The notes under the pieces were generated by a model, which ran no database searches, had not been told where the DNA came from, and saw nothing but the letters and a program-made list of their open reading frames with translations. Positions 39,374 to 49,200 of a stretch of 64,000 nt of DNA are shown here, piece after piece. Every line of letters begins with the position of its first letter. Position 1 is the stretch's first letter. The stretch lies in the NCBI GenBank assembly GCA_009995595.1, contig JAACPE010000001.1:682001-746000 (forward strand), read 5' to 3'. The position numbers and the translations under genes are program-made. Source of the stretch: Alphaproteobacteria bacterium (GTDB lineage Bacteria > Pseudomonadota > Alphaproteobacteria > Micavibrionales > Micavibrionaceae).

Positions 39374-41662
39374 TTAGAACCTTGTTCCAAAGCTGAAGCG
39401 GAATGCTTCTTCCTCGTCATAATCTTCTTTGGCATAAGGCACAGCAAAATCAACACGCAGCGGCCCCAACGGAGAGCGCCACGACAATCCAACACCAGCA
39501 GAAGCACGAATACTGCTTTCGTCTAAAATCTCTGGCCCTGTTTCATCAATATCATACAGTGATCCAAAATCTGTGAACACATGTCCTTTTACACCAAGCT
39601 CCTCTGGCAAGCCAATCGGAAAACCAAGCTCAACCGATCCACGGTAATAGAAATTACCGCCCAAGGCATCATCTGTAATGCTGTCACGCGGTCCTACACC
39701 TGAGCGTTCAAATCCGCGCAAGGTATTACCACCAAGAAAAAAGCGCTCATTAATTTGAACATCTTCATCACCATACCCTGCAATACCCGCTACCTCACCA
39801 AGGACGTTGAAGATGACACTGCGTTTGTAAACAGGAATGTAATAATTCGATCCAAGTTTACCGGACACATATTTTGCATTCCCCCCGAGCCCCGCAACTT
39901 CATTATCGAGCCATGAGTAAAGCCCTTCAGTTGGGAATAAAATGCTATCACGATCATCATATGTGAGGCGCTGTGAGAGGGCTGATGTATTGCGCGTTCC
40001 CTCTTGGTCACGCACAAAGCGGGACGCATCCGCCTCAACATCCGTAATTTCATTTCTATCATAACGATAGCGAAGAGACTGACGCCATTTTTCTGAGAGC
40101 GGATACCCTACCCGTAAAGCACCACCTGAGTTGCGTTGATTAAACGATCTCTCATCTTGGAAATCACTTGTAGAGTGGTAAACATCAAAACCTGCTGAAA
40201 CATCGCGGTTTAAGAAATAAGGCTCTGTGAAAGAGGTGTTGAATTCTGTTCGCTCACCCGCAATCGTGGTTGAGAATAAAAGGTCTTGACCTTTACCAAG
40301 CAAATTACGCTCACGAATACGCAAATCCGCCAAAGGACCATCATTGGTTGAAAATCCAGCCCCTACAGATATCTCACCTGTCGATTTTTCAGTCACATCA
40401 ACATCAATAATCGTACGATCTGGCGCAGAACCTTGTCTTGTTTTAACAGAAACATTTTCAAAGAAATCAAGATTACGCAGACGCTGTTCTGAGCGAGAGA
40501 GTTTAGAGCGGTTAAACGGGTCGCCTTCAACAAGAAGCATTTCGCGGCGGACCACTTTATCAAGTGTGCGGACATTGCCCTTCACATCAATACGCTCGAC
40601 AAAAACACGCGGGCTTTCACCAATGTTAAAACGAATATCAACTGTATCTTGATCAAGGTTACGCTCAACAGCAGGGCGAATATTGACAAACGCATATTGC
40701 AGATCGCCAAGCTTATCGGTCATATTATCGACCGTAGTTTGCACCTCATCAGCATTATACCATTGCCCGGGAACAAACGTCACCGTATCGCGCAGAACTT
40801 CACCGTCAAAGCCGCGTAACTGCGAATCTATTGCCACAGAGCCAATTTTATAGCGCTCCCCTTCTTCGACAGTGAAGGTTAAAAAGAAGTCTTTTTTATC
40901 TGCGGCCAATTCAGCATTAGATGTCACCACACGGAAATCAGCATAGCCTTCTTTGAGGTAAAAACGGCGCAATAATTCTTCGTCATATTTGATACGATCG
41001 GGATCATACCGATCATCAGAGGATAAAAAACGATACCAACGATTTTCTTTACTAGAGAGCTCACTGCGGAGAGTATCATTATCAAAAGCCTGGTTTCCAA
41101 CAAAGCGAATACCTCTAATTTTAGTTATTTCGCCCTCTGCGACTTCAAACACAACATTAATACGGTTTTGATCAAGCTTGATAATTTTTGGCTCTACATT
41201 AGCGGCAAAACGGCCCGTACGGCGATAAACTTCATAAATACGCGTCACATCATTTTGTACTTTGGTGCGGGTAAAAACCTGACGGGGACGAAGAGAAATC
41301 TCGGCAAGAAGCTCCTCATCTTTAATCTCATCATTTCCCTCAAAGGCAATTTGGCTGATGATCGGATTTTCTGTGACATCCACAAAAAGAATGCCTGCAT
41401 CCTGACGCAGCGACACATCAGCAAAAAGTCCTGTGCCATATAAATCCTTAAGCGCCGCGTTTAAACCCGTTTCGTCAATCTCTTGACCCACACTCACTCC
41501 AAGGTAATTCAAAACTGTGGTTGGCTCGATACGTTGCACACCATTGACACGAATTTCACGAACAATTTGCTGTGCCTGTGCGATTGGAACGAACGACACC
41601 ATAATTGTCGTAAGCGTTAGCAATGACAGGCAAAGCCATTTAACAGTTGATCGCGTGAACAT
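39374..41662 (-). CDS. bamA: Outer membrane protein assembly factor BamA
   Basis: BamA inserts beta-barrel proteins into the outer membrane. The 762-residue precursor has a signal peptide ending near AQAQ (about 30). Five POTRA domains follow (about 32-430), with repeats such as IRFVGNQAFDNDTLRSEL and VDVKGNVRTLDKVVRREM. The C-terminal Omp85 barrel contains the IVTIAG-like FFLGGNTLRGFERSGVGPRD (conserved RGF-type motif) and ends in a C-terminal phenylalanine (FSFGTRF). It lies between rseP and skp, its standard place. Confidence 0.98.
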   Translation of the reverse strand: MFTRSTVKWLCLSLLTLTTIMVSFVPIAQAQQIVREIRVNGVQRIEPTTVLNYLGVSVGQEIDETGLNAALKDLYGTGLFADVSLRQDAGILFVDVTENPIISQIAFEGNDEIKDEELLAEISLRPRQVFTRTKVQNDVTRIYEVYRRTGRFAANVEPKIIKLDQNRINVVFEVAEGEITKIRGIRFVGNQAFDNDTLRSELSSKENRWYRFLSSDDRYDPDRIKYDEELLRRFYLKEGYADFRVVTSNAELAADKKDFFLTFTVEEGERYKIGSVAIDSQLRGFDGEVLRDTVTFVPGQWYNADEVQTTVDNMTDKLGDLQYAFVNIRPAVERNLDQDTVDIRFNIGESPRVFVERIDVKGNVRTLDKVVRREMLLVEGDPFNRSKLSRSEQRLRNLDFFENVSVKTRQGSAPDRTIIDVDVTEKSTGEISVGAGFSTNDGPLADLRIRERNLLGKGQDLLFSTTIAGERTEFNTSFTEPYFLNRDVSAGFDVYHSTSDFQDERSFNQRNSGGALRVGYPLSEKWRQSLRYRYDRNEITDVEADASRFVRDQEGTRNTSALSQRLTYDDRDSILFPTEGLYSWLDNEVAGLGGNAKYVSGKLGSNYYIPVYKRSVIFNVLGEVAGIAGYGDEDVQINERFFLGGNTLRGFERSGVGPRDSITDDALGGNFYYRGSVELGFPIGLPEELGVKGHVFTDFGSLYDIDETGPEILDESSIRASAGVGLSWRSPLGPLRVDFAVPYAKEDYDEEEAFRFSFGTRF

Positions 41663-41715
41663 TCTTATTTTCCCTTAACTTAAATAACCCCTGATGGATC
41701 ACATAAAAGCGTTAA

Positions 41716-43101
41716 TTACATTACCAATTGGAAGACATCATTCAAATTCGCAAAAAGCATCAATCCAACCAAAAGGATAAAACCGACGCGAAAAGCGTAC
41801 TCTTGAACGCGCTCTGGCACTGGCTTACCTTTTAAAGCCTCAATAGCATAAAACACCAAGTGCCCACCGTCTAGCATAGGAATAGGAAAAAGGTTAATAA
41901 GCCCCAAATTAATAGATAATAATGCCGTAAAGGTAATTATCGCAATTAACCCCGCTTGCGCCATGTCCCCTGCAATCGCACCAATACGGATAAGACCGCC
42001 AAGCTCGGTCGCGCTTCGTGTCCCCGTGACCATTTGACCCAAAGCACGTAATGTCGATCCCGTAATACTCCAAGTTTCTTGAACAGCAGAAGTCAATCCA
42101 CCCCATAACCCATGATGCACAAACACTTCTGCCTTTGTTTCTGATACGACAAGACTGCCATATTCTGGGCTATCAGGTTCATTGAGCGCCGTGTTATTCT
42201 CTTGAAGTGGCTTAACAATAAACTGGTTAGCTTGCTCACCCTCGCCCATAGTAATCGTGAGTTGTTGATCCATTTTATCCATCAGAGCGCGGCGCGCCGA
42301 ATCCTCATCAACAACATCCTGACCGTCAACTTTTGAAACGGCTTTTATCGCAAGGCCGTTACTAGGCCCAATAATCCCTAAAACACCGCGAGAATGACTA
42401 AAACCAAAGCGATCCTCCAGTGTTTCTTTTTTCGGTGTGACCGTTAACTCAATATTGTCGCCCCCACGCTCTATCTCAAATGTAAGCGGCGTATCGAGCG
42501 CCACGGTGACAATACGGCGAATATCCTCAAAACGGCGGACTTTTTCACCATTAATGCGCATCACTTTGTCATGGGGCATAAATCCCGCTTCTTCTGCAGC
42601 AGAGCCAACAATAACGCCCGCAGCATGCGGCGGGGTCACAGGCTGACCTACGACAATGTATAGCCCCATAAGGAGAATGATCGCGAATAAGAAGTTAATG
42701 CCTGGACCAGCCGCAACGATTAGCGCGCGCTTCCATACTGGCTTTGTATAAAAAGCGACCTGCTTTTCCTGCGCTGTATGCGGACGAACATCCCCGTCTG
42801 CTTTTTTCTCACCCTTGCTATGACCTGCACTGGCGGGGTCTGTATCGCCGAACATTTGAACATAGCCACCAAGCGGGATGAGAGAAAACTTCCAACGTGT
42901 GCCGTTTTTATCGTTAAATCCAAACAGCTCTTTTCCAAAACCAATCGAAAACGTATCAACTTTAACACCGCACAACCGCGCCACAATATAGTGACCCCAC
43001 TCATGCACAAACACCAGAACACTGAGTACAATTAGGAATGTGCCCCCATAAAGCCAAACATTACTGGCAATCAGTTGAAAGAGATCAAAAATAGATGTCA
43101 T
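41716..43101 (-). CDS. rseP: Site-2 intramembrane zinc metalloprotease RseP/MmpA family
   Basis: The enzyme cleaves membrane-embedded substrates such as anti-sigma factors or remnant signal peptides. The zinc motif HEWGH (33-37) lies in the first membrane helix, and the second catalytic segment NLFPIPMLDGGH lies near the C-terminus. A PDZ domain (about 155-235, GVIVGSAAEEAGFMPHDKV) follows the second membrane segment. A further stretch of about 90 residues before the last membrane part may be a degenerate second PDZ. This makes the protein, at 461 residues, longer than Caulobacter MmpA. It lies between dxr and bamA as in other alphaproteobacteria. Confidence 0.96.
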   Translation of the reverse strand: MTSIFDLFQLIASNVWLYGGTFLIVLSVLVFVHEWGHYIVARLCGVKVDTFSIGFGKELFGFNDKNGTRWKFSLIPLGGYVQMFGDTDPASAGHSKGEKKADGDVRPHTAQEKQVAFYTKPVWKRALIVAAGPGINFLFAIILLMGLYIVVGQPVTPPHAAGVIVGSAAEEAGFMPHDKVMRINGEKVRRFEDIRRIVTVALDTPLTFEIERGGDNIELTVTPKKETLEDRFGFSHSRGVLGIIGPSNGLAIKAVSKVDGQDVVDEDSARRALMDKMDQQLTITMGEGEQANQFIVKPLQENNTALNEPDSPEYGSLVVSETKAEVFVHHGLWGGLTSAVQETWSITGSTLRALGQMVTGTRSATELGGLIRIGAIAGDMAQAGLIAIITFTALLSINLGLINLFPIPMLDGGHLVFYAIEALKGKPVPERVQEYAFRVGFILLVGLMLFANLNDVFQLVM

Positions 43102-43139
43102 AATTTATACCTTCGGAAACGGCCTGTGTTACGCCCAAA

Positions 43140-44309
43140 TTAAACAACATGCCCTAATGTTAACGCGTCCAGCACTGATTCTGCCTTTAGTCGCGAAACA
43201 ATATCGTAGTTTACGATATCATTCAAAGAGTTTAAAGGCGCAGTGTCCAGCTTATCAAGCGCCCTCGCCGTAATTTTATATATGTCCAAAAAGGCTATTT
43301 TATGGTCTAAAAAAGCCGCGACTGCAACCTCGTTTGCCGCATTCAGGGTAATACACGCCCCAAGCCCAGAATTTAAACAATCATAAGCCATACGCACACT
43401 TGGAAAGCGGCTCTCATCAACTGGCTTAAAGGTCAACTCTGATAAGGTTTTGAGATCAAGTTTTTCGCCCGCGCTCTCAATACGGTGTGGCCAGCCCATG
43501 ACATTAGTGATAGGCGTGCACATATCAGACGCTCCCATTTGGCATAGAACTGATCCATCACAATATTCTATCATTGAATGTACAATAGATTGCGGATGCA
43601 CTAAAACTTCGATTTTGCTGGCTGGCATATCAAAGAGCTTATGCGCCTCAATAATCTCTAAGGCCTTATTCATCATCGTGGCGCTATCAATAGAAATCTT
43701 TGCGCCCATGTCCCAATTGGGATGTTTCAGCGCCTGCTCAGGTGTGGCTGCCATCATTTTATCAAGCGACCAGTCGCGAAAAGGCCCGCCAGAGGCCGTT
43801 AATACAAGGCGCTCCACCGCGCTTTTATTGTCTGGTTCAAGACATTGAAAAATCGCGTTATGCTCGCTATCAACGGGCAGAAGCGTTGCGCCTGATTTTT
43901 GACAAGCCGCCAAAACCAAATCTCCCGCCGCAACCAAAGGCTCTTTGTTCGCAAGCGCAATAATACCGCCCTGTTCTATCGCCTTCATTAAGGATTGAAG
44001 CCCCGCCATGCCCACAATACCTGCCATTGTGATATCGGCCTTATGCGCGGCGGCATCTATGATTGCCTGCTCCCCTGCGGCGCATTCGATATTATGCCCG
44101 GATAACGCCTCCTGAAGCGCTCTATAGTGAGTTTTATCACCAATCACGGCAAGCTTTGCGCCAAAATCAATGGCCTGCTGCGCCAATTCTTTCACGCTTG
44201 TTTGCGCGGTTAAAACACCAATGCTAAACTTATCACGATGCTTGGCTATGACTTTAAGCGTGGTTTTGCCGATTGAGCCTGTGCTGCCAAGGATATTAAC
44301 CGTTTTCAT
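43140..44309 (-). CDS. dxr: 1-deoxy-D-xylulose 5-phosphate reductoisomerase
   Basis: Dxr makes methylerythritol phosphate, the first committed intermediate of the MEP pathway and the substrate of the IspDF enzyme at 1-2 kb. The NADPH-binding GSTGSIGKTTL begins at residue 8. ANKEPLVAAGDLV, LLPVDSEHNAIFQCL and the substrate segment SGGPFRDWS are clear, as is HPNWDMGAKISIDSATMMNK. The 389-residue length is normal. It starts directly at the end of cdsA with no gap. Confidence 0.98.
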   Translation of the reverse strand: MKTVNILGSTGSIGKTTLKVIAKHRDKFSIGVLTAQTSVKELAQQAIDFGAKLAVIGDKTHYRALQEALSGHNIECAAGEQAIIDAAAHKADITMAGIVGMAGLQSLMKAIEQGGIIALANKEPLVAAGDLVLAACQKSGATLLPVDSEHNAIFQCLEPDNKSAVERLVLTASGGPFRDWSLDKMMAATPEQALKHPNWDMGAKISIDSATMMNKALEIIEAHKLFDMPASKIEVLVHPQSIVHSMIEYCDGSVLCQMGASDMCTPITNVMGWPHRIESAGEKLDLKTLSELTFKPVDESRFPSVRMAYDCLNSGLGACITLNAANEVAVAAFLDHKIAFLDIYKITARALDKLDTAPLNSLNDIVNYDIVSRLKAESVLDALTLGHVV

Positions 44310-44996
44310 CTATACCCCTAAAACCAGCAAGACGATAAAAAAGAAAAGCGAGCCTAAGAGCATTGAGTCAATACGATCAAGCAAACCGCCATGGCCCGGG
44401 ATTAAAACCCCTGTATCTTTAATGCCTGCTTTTCGTTTGGCCGCAGAAATGAGCAAATCTCCAACCTGACCCACAACCGTCAATGACGCCCCAATCCCAA
44501 AGGCATAAAATGCATTCGGAAAAGGTAGATAAGTCGGTTTGTTAAACAACTCTTTGAGGTGTGGCCCTATGGTATACAGCGCAAGCATATAAAGGCCGCT
44601 AAAGACCATGCCGCCAATAAGACCCGCCCATGTTTTATTCGGACTGATGGCGCGTGCCATTTTAGGGCCGCCAATCGCTTTACCAGAAAAATACGCGCCG
44701 ACATCCCCCGCCCAAATCACCATGGCAACCGACACAACCATAAAAAACCCTTGGGTGAAATCCATACGAATAGCAATAAAGCTCAAAAAGCAGAGCGCAA
44801 AATAAATAAGACCAACGATTGCATAAAGCCAAAACCGTTTTGTTTTACGCGATAAATCCAACCATTCATGCGTCGCAAGGCAAAACGCCGCGCTCATCAG
44901 GATAAGAAATGGCAATCCCCCATAAAAGAAAATCGCAAGCGAAATCGGCCCTGCTATGACCGCAGAAATCAATCTCATTTTTAAGGAAGAAGACAT
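44310..44996 (-). CDS. cdsA: Phosphatidate cytidylyltransferase
   Basis: CdsA makes CDP-diacylglycerol, the precursor of the phosphatidylglycerol phosphate that PgpA (2-3 kb) later dephosphorylates. The 228-residue protein has about six membrane helices, VGAYFSGKAIGG, ISPNKTWAGLIGG and the CDP-alcohol signature region AAKRKAGIKDTGVLIPGHGG followed by LLDRIDSM. It is shorter than the E. coli enzyme, mainly at the N-terminus, as in many alphaproteobacteria. It starts 10 bp after the uppS stop. Confidence 0.96.
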   Translation of the reverse strand: MSSSLKMRLISAVIAGPISLAIFFYGGLPFLILMSAAFCLATHEWLDLSRKTKRFWLYAIVGLIYFALCFLSFIAIRMDFTQGFFMVVSVAMVIWAGDVGAYFSGKAIGGPKMARAISPNKTWAGLIGGMVFSGLYMLALYTIGPHLKELFNKPTYLPFPNAFYAFGIGASLTVVGQVGDLLISAAKRKAGIKDTGVLIPGHGGLLDRIDSMLLGSLFFFIVLLVLGV

Positions 44997-45006
44997 AATG
45001 CCCTAT

Positions 45007-45723
45007 CTATGCATTTTGGATTGCACCAAAACGTCGCTCTCTAGTTTTAAACTCACTGCAGGCCGCTTGCAAATCAGCCTCACCAAAGTCTGGCCAAAGC
45101 GTTTGCGTGAAGACAAACTCACTATACGCGCATTGCCATAAAAGAAAATTACTAATGCGTTGTTCACCACTTGTGCGAATTAAAATATCAGGATCGGGAA
45201 TATCAGCCGTCATCAAAAATTGTGGTAAATATTCTTCGGCATTTTCAAAATTCGGCTCAAGCCCTTGGTCATTCAAATGCGCCGCCATCTTAGCCGCCGC
45301 ATGCGCCAAATCCATACGACCGCCGTAATTGAGCGCGATAATAAGATGAAGCCCGTCATTATTTCTTGTTAGTGTTTCGGCATTATCAATCAGCGTTACA
45401 ATTTCTCTGGAGAGTGGGCCACGCTCGCCGATCACCTGAAGCTTAACATTATTACGATGTAAGTCAGCCGTTTCAGAGCGTAAATACATACGCAAAAGAC
45501 GCATAAGCTCATTCACTTCATCGGCAGGGCGGCTCCAATTTTCTGTCGAAAAGCCAAATAATGTCATATATTTGATACCCATTTCACCAGCAGCACGGAC
45601 GGTGCGCTTGCACGCTTCAATGCCCTGATGATGCCCAGCCGTGCGCGGCAATGAGCGCCTTTGCGCCCATCTGCCGTTACCATCCATTATAATGGCGATA
45701 TGTTGGGGAATGTCCTGTTTCAA
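45007..45723 (-). CDS. uppS: Undecaprenyl diphosphate synthase (cis-prenyltransferase)
   Basis: UppS extends farnesyl diphosphate with eight isoprene units to form the lipid carrier for peptidoglycan and O-antigen. The catalytic segment IIMDGNGRWAQRR holds the essential aspartate at 14. LTLFGFSTENWSRP, LIIALNYGGRMDL and PDPDILIRTSGEQRISNFLLW are further family motifs. The 238-residue length is normal. It lies between frr (22 bp upstream) and cdsA. Confidence 0.98.
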   Translation of the reverse strand: MKQDIPQHIAIIMDGNGRWAQRRSLPRTAGHHQGIEACKRTVRAAGEMGIKYMTLFGFSTENWSRPADEVNELMRLLRMYLRSETADLHRNNVKLQVIGERGPLSREIVTLIDNAETLTRNNDGLHLIIALNYGGRMDLAHAAAKMAAHLNDQGLEPNFENAEEYLPQFLMTADIPDPDILIRTSGEQRISNFLLWQCAYSEFVFTQTLWPDFGEADLQAACSEFKTRERRFGAIQNA

Positions 45724-45745
45724 AAAGAAATCTCCAATCAGACGG

Positions 45746-46285
45746 CTAAACCGTCATAATGTCTTTTTCTTTATCGCTTAGCGCTGCATCAACAATTTTA
45801 ATTTTTGCATCCGTTAGCTCTTGTACTTCTTTTTCAAGGCGCTTTTTGTCATCTTCTGAATATTCTTTGTTATTCTTGATGCTATCCATACCATCGCGAC
45901 GGACGTTACGAATGGCAACGCGTGCGCTTTCGGCATATTGACCTGCAACCTTCGTTAGCTCCTTACGGCGCTCCTCATTAAGCTCGGGAATAGGCACACG
46001 AACAACCGAGCCTTCAGATTGTGGATTTAACCCCAAGCCAGATTCGCGGATTGCTTTTTCAACGGCAGATACGGCGGAGGCATCCCAAACTTGAACAGTG
46101 AGCATGCGCGATTCAGGAACCGTAATATTCCCTACCTGATTCATTGGCATTTTCGACCCATACACATCAACAACAATGGGCTCAAGCATGCTTGCGGAGG
46201 CGCGGCCTGTTCTTAAACCCGCATAATCACTTTTGAGGCTATCAAGGGCGCCTTCCATACGGCGTGTTAAATCAGCTTTATCCAT
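45746..46285 (-). CDS. frr: Ribosome recycling factor
   Basis: RRF, with EF-G, splits ribosomes after termination. The 179-residue protein has the two long-helix plus beta-domain pattern: an N-terminal helix with [18 protein letters not shown], a central [15 protein letters not shown] and [14 protein letters not shown], and a C-terminal helix with [20 protein letters not shown]. It is a few residues shorter than the E. coli protein at the N-terminus. pyrH lies 38 bp upstream and uppS 22 bp downstream on the same strand, the standard order. Confidence 0.98.
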   Translation of the reverse strand: MDKADLTRRMEGALDSLKSDYAGLRTGRASASMLEPIVVDVYGSKMPMNQVGNITVPESRMLTVQVWDASAVSAVEKAIRESGLGLNPQSEGSVVRVPIPELNEERRKELTKVAGQYAESARVAIRNVRRDGMDSIKNNKEYSEDDKKRLEKEVQELTDAKIKIVDAALSDKEKDIMTV

Positions 46286-46323
46286 TTTCTTTTCCTCTTA
46301 CTTTTTATTCAATAAAATTCATA

Positions 46324-47043
46324 CTACCCGTTTGTGACTAGAGTATATGGCCCTTCGCCTTTTAGCGCGCGATCAAAATTGCCTGCATCTTTAATCGAAA
46401 ACACCAAAATCGGGATGTCGTTTTCCCGCGCGAGGGAAATAGCCGTAGCATCCATCACTTTAAGGTCTCTGGTCAACACATCCATGTAAGTCAAACGGTC
46501 ATAACGCGTTGCCGTTGGATCCTTGGCAGGATCGGCATTGTAAACGCCATCTACTTTTGTGCCCTTTAACATGGCGTCACAATTCATTTCAGATGCCCGA
46601 AGCGCCGCCGCAGTGTCCGTTGTAAAATAAGGATTACCCGTTCCTGCTGCAAAAATAACAACGCGGCCTTTTTGCATATGGCGCATTGCCTTGCGACGGA
46701 TATAAGGTTCACAAATTGCCGACATCGGGATCGCCGACATCACGCGGGTTTGCACATCTATATTTTCGAGCGCGTTTTGAAGCGCAAGGGCATTGATAAC
46801 AATCCCTAACATCCCCATGTAATCTGCTGTTGTGCGGTCCATACCCGCCGCCGCGCCAGATACACCGCGAAAGATATTCCCTGCACCAACAACAACACAA
46901 ACCTCAGTGCCGCCATCAACGACTTGTTTAATATCTTCGGCAACACGATTGACAGTTTTTGGATCAAGACCAAACTGGTTTTCCCCCATCAGCACTTCGC
47001 CAGACATTTTCAATAAAACACGTTTATATTGAGATTTACTCAT
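46324..47043 (-). CDS. pyrH: Uridylate kinase
   Basis: PyrH phosphorylates UMP to UDP and feeds the CTP synthase encoded at 18-19 kb; UMP can come from the uracil salvage enzyme at 16 kb. The amino-acid-kinase fold begins [15 protein letters not shown], followed by [33 protein letters not shown] and [21 protein letters not shown]. The 239-residue length is normal. It is the first gene after the terminator that follows tsf, so it probably has its own promoter in the 176-bp gap, which I could not pin down. Confidence 0.98.
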   Translation of the reverse strand: MSKSQYKRVLLKMSGEVLMGENQFGLDPKTVNRVAEDIKQVVDGGTEVCVVVGAGNIFRGVSGAAAGMDRTTADYMGMLGIVINALALQNALENIDVQTRVMSAIPMSAICEPYIRRKAMRHMQKGRVVIFAAGTGNPYFTTDTAAALRASEMNCDAMLKGTKVDGVYNADPAKDPTATRYDRLTYMDVLTRDLKVMDATAISLARENDIPILVFSIKDAGNFDRALKGEGPYTLVTNG

Positions 47044-47169
47044 AAAGACCCCAGACCTTCATCAAAATTTGAATAAACATAAGGGAATGAACCACCAAAA
47101 GCAATTCAGTCTTTGGATATATTGTCAGATTTTATTTGGAAATATCTGAAGACAAATAAGCTTTTAATA

Positions 47170-47197
47170 AAAAAGCCGCTTCGATGAGCGGCTTTTT
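47170..47197 (-). terminator. Intrinsic terminator after tsf
   Basis: A perfect 11-bp stem (47170-47180 with 47187-47197) with a GC-rich core and flanking A and T runs closes a 6-base loop. On the minus strand it ends in a U-rich tract, 22 bp past the tsf stop. It also reads as a terminator in the plus direction. Confidence 0.88.
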
Positions 47198-47219
47198 AAA
47201 ATTTGTATCAAGGAGAAGA

Positions 47220-48137
47220 TTAACCGTTGGCAACCTTGTTCACCTCAGCGGCAAAGTCTTCGACTTCTTTTTCGATACCTTCACCAAGCTGATAGCGTGA
47301 ATAAGCTTTCAATGTTACAGGTGCGCCCACTTCTTTTGCAGCATTTTCGACAAATGCTGAGATTTTAGTTTCACCGTCCATGACAAATGTCTGATCCATA
47401 AGGCAGATTTCCTCATAGAATTTACGCATACGGCCTTCAAGCATCTTTTCAACGATTTCTGCAGGCTTGCCTTCTGAAAGCGCTTGCTCGCGGATTACGT
47501 TTTTCTCGCGCTCCATTTCAGAGGCATCAACATCATCCCGTTTCAAATATTTCGGAAACGCTGCTGCAACATGCATTGCGAGCTGCTTACCGAGCGCAGC
47601 AAGCGCTGCTTTATCGCCAGATGACTCAAGGGCAACCAAAACACCAATCTTTCCAAGCCCATCAGATACAGCGTTATGAACATAACCCACAACAGCGCCA
47701 TCTGTAACGCTCAGCTTCTCCATACGGCGAACGCTCATATTCTCACCGATTGTCGCCACAAGGTTTGTGATCGTATCTTGTGTGCTTTTCCCATCAAGAT
47801 CCGCTGCCATTAATTCCTCAGTTGAGTTCACTTTAAGAGCAACATCCGCAACCTGACGCACAAATCCTTGGAATTTTTCGTTACGCGCAACAAAATCTGT
47901 TTCAGAGTTCACTTCAACAATCGCGCCATTTGTCCCATTAGAAACAATCGCTACGAGGCCTTCCGCCGCTGTACGGCTTGATTTCTTATCCGCTTTCGCC
48001 ATACCTTTTGTACGAAGAAGGTCAACCGCTTCTTCCATGTTGCCGTTCACTTCTTCAAGCGCCTTTTTTGCATCCATCATGCCTGCACCTGATTTTTCAC
48101 GAAGCTCTTTGACCATTGCTGCAGTAATTTGCGTCAT
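47220..48137 (-). CDS. tsf: Elongation factor Ts
   Basis: EF-Ts exchanges GDP on EF-Tu. The N-terminal UBA-like part contains the ITAAMVKELREKSGAGMMDA signature and KKALEEVNGNMEEAVDLLR. The core has SETDFVARNEKFQGF, followed by two dimerisation/EF-Tu-binding subdomains to residue 305. AAGGATT precedes the ATG. It follows rpsB after 121 bp that hold an imperfect palindrome. A strong terminator follows. Confidence 0.98.
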   Translation of the reverse strand: MTQITAAMVKELREKSGAGMMDAKKALEEVNGNMEEAVDLLRTKGMAKADKKSSRTAAEGLVAIVSNGTNGAIVEVNSETDFVARNEKFQGFVRQVADVALKVNSTEELMAADLDGKSTQDTITNLVATIGENMSVRRMEKLSVTDGAVVGYVHNAVSDGLGKIGVLVALESSGDKAALAALGKQLAMHVAAAFPKYLKRDDVDASEMEREKNVIREQALSEGKPAEIVEKMLEGRMRKFYEEICLMDQTFVMDGETKISAFVENAAKEVGAPVTLKAYSRYQLGEGIEKEVEDFAAEVNKVANG

Positions 48138-48170
48138 TTTCTTAATCCTTTATCTTATGTTTATGAATTA

Positions 48171-48249
48171 TGTCATTTCGAACAGTTTTTATAAGCCAGA
48201 AAATCTTGCGCCATCGCATTATGATTTCTCGCCAAGGCTCGAAATGACA
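48171..48249. repeat. Imperfect palindrome resembling dispersed REP/MITE-like elements
   Basis: TGTCATTTCGA (48171-48181) is the exact reverse complement of TCGAAATGACA (48239-48249). Between them, GAAAATC and GATTTCTC segments give a second, imperfect pairing. The pattern TGTCATT-x-CGA ... AATGACA is reminiscent of short palindromic repeats scattered through many bacterial genomes. Only one full copy is seen here, in the rpsB-tsf gap. Confidence 0.45.
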
Positions 48250-48258
48250 ATTAATTTA

Positions 48259-49086
48259 TTAACCAGCAGAAGCCGCTTTTTTCTCTGCTGATGCGTCTTC
48301 TTCCGCGGCGGCTTCAGTCGCTGCCGCTTTTGGCTCTTCTTTTGGCAATTTCACATCTACGTGAATAGCCTCACCCGCATCTTTACCAGATGATGCAACT
48401 TCGGCTTGAAGACCATCAAGGATCGCTTCACAGAAAAGATCACAGTAAAGTGTTATCGCACGAAGCGCGTCATCATTTCCAGGTATTGGGAAATCAACGC
48501 CGTCTGGGTTTGAATTTGTGTCCAAAATCGCAAAAACAGGAATTCCAAGGTTATTGGCTTCTGTTACGGCAATGTCTTCTTTATTCACATCAATGATGAA
48601 AATCGCGTCTGGCTTACCGCCCATATCGCGAATACCACCCAAAGCAAGTTCAAGCTTGGCATGTTCTTTTTGCATCATAAGAAGTTCTTTTTTCTTCATG
48701 CCTTGATTTGGTTGAGCTAAAGTCTCTTCAATTTCGCGTAAACGCTTGATTGAACCAGAAATTGTCTGCCAGTTCGTCATCATGCCGCCTAACCAGCGGT
48801 GATTGACGTAATACTGACCACAGCGCTTTGCGCTCTCGGCTACTTTTTCTTGTGCTTGGCGTTTTGTACCAACGAAAAGAACGCGGCCCCCTTTTGCAAC
48901 AATATCACGCATCGTTTGAAGCGCATTTGACAGCAAAGGTGTTGTTTGTTGTAGGTCAAGAATGTGAACGCCATTACGCACACCAAAGATATAATCTTGC
49001 ATCTTTGGGTTCCAACGACGTGTGTGGTGACCGAAGTGTACGCCTGCTTCAAGCAATTCGCGCATTGTAAATGTTGGCATAGCCAT
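48259..49086 (-). CDS. rpsB: 30S ribosomal protein S2
   Basis: S2 binds the small subunit head and is needed for S1 docking. The protein shows the family segments [64 protein letters not shown] and [18 protein letters not shown]. The C-terminal tail (about 235-275) is an alanine- and glutamate-rich extension typical of alphaproteobacteria. GGAG lies 8 bases before the ATG. A leader of roughly 100 bases with possible hairpins precedes it. tsf is downstream. Confidence 0.98.
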   Translation of the reverse strand: MAMPTFTMRELLEAGVHFGHHTRRWNPKMQDYIFGVRNGVHILDLQQTTPLLSNALQTMRDIVAKGGRVLFVGTKRQAQEKVAESAKRCGQYYVNHRWLGGMMTNWQTISGSIKRLREIEETLAQPNQGMKKKELLMMQKEHAKLELALGGIRDMGGKPDAIFIIDVNKEDIAVTEANNLGIPVFAILDTNSNPDGVDFPIPGNDDALRAITLYCDLFCEAILDGLQAEVASSGKDAGEAIHVDVKLPKEEPKAAATEAAAEEDASAEKKAASAG

Positions 49087-49192
49087 AGGGGATTCTCCTT
49101 TAAAAAGTTCCAGTTATTTCCTCTGTAGGCCTTGGTTGACGGGCAACACTGGTTAAGGAACCTACATGTGAATTTGCCCACACAATGTAGAC
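49087..49192 (-). promoter_or_regulatory. Possible structured 5' leader of rpsB
   Basis: Between the candidate promoter and the rpsB ATG, CTACAT (49162-49167) pairs with ATGTAG (49185-49190), with an inner GTG/CAC. CCAGT (49110-49114) can pair with ACTGG (49148-49152), extended by GTTCC/GGAAC. In E. coli S2 represses rpsB-tsf through its leader; whether this leader works the same way is inference. Confidence 0.35.
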
Positions 49193-49200
49193 ATGCCCGT

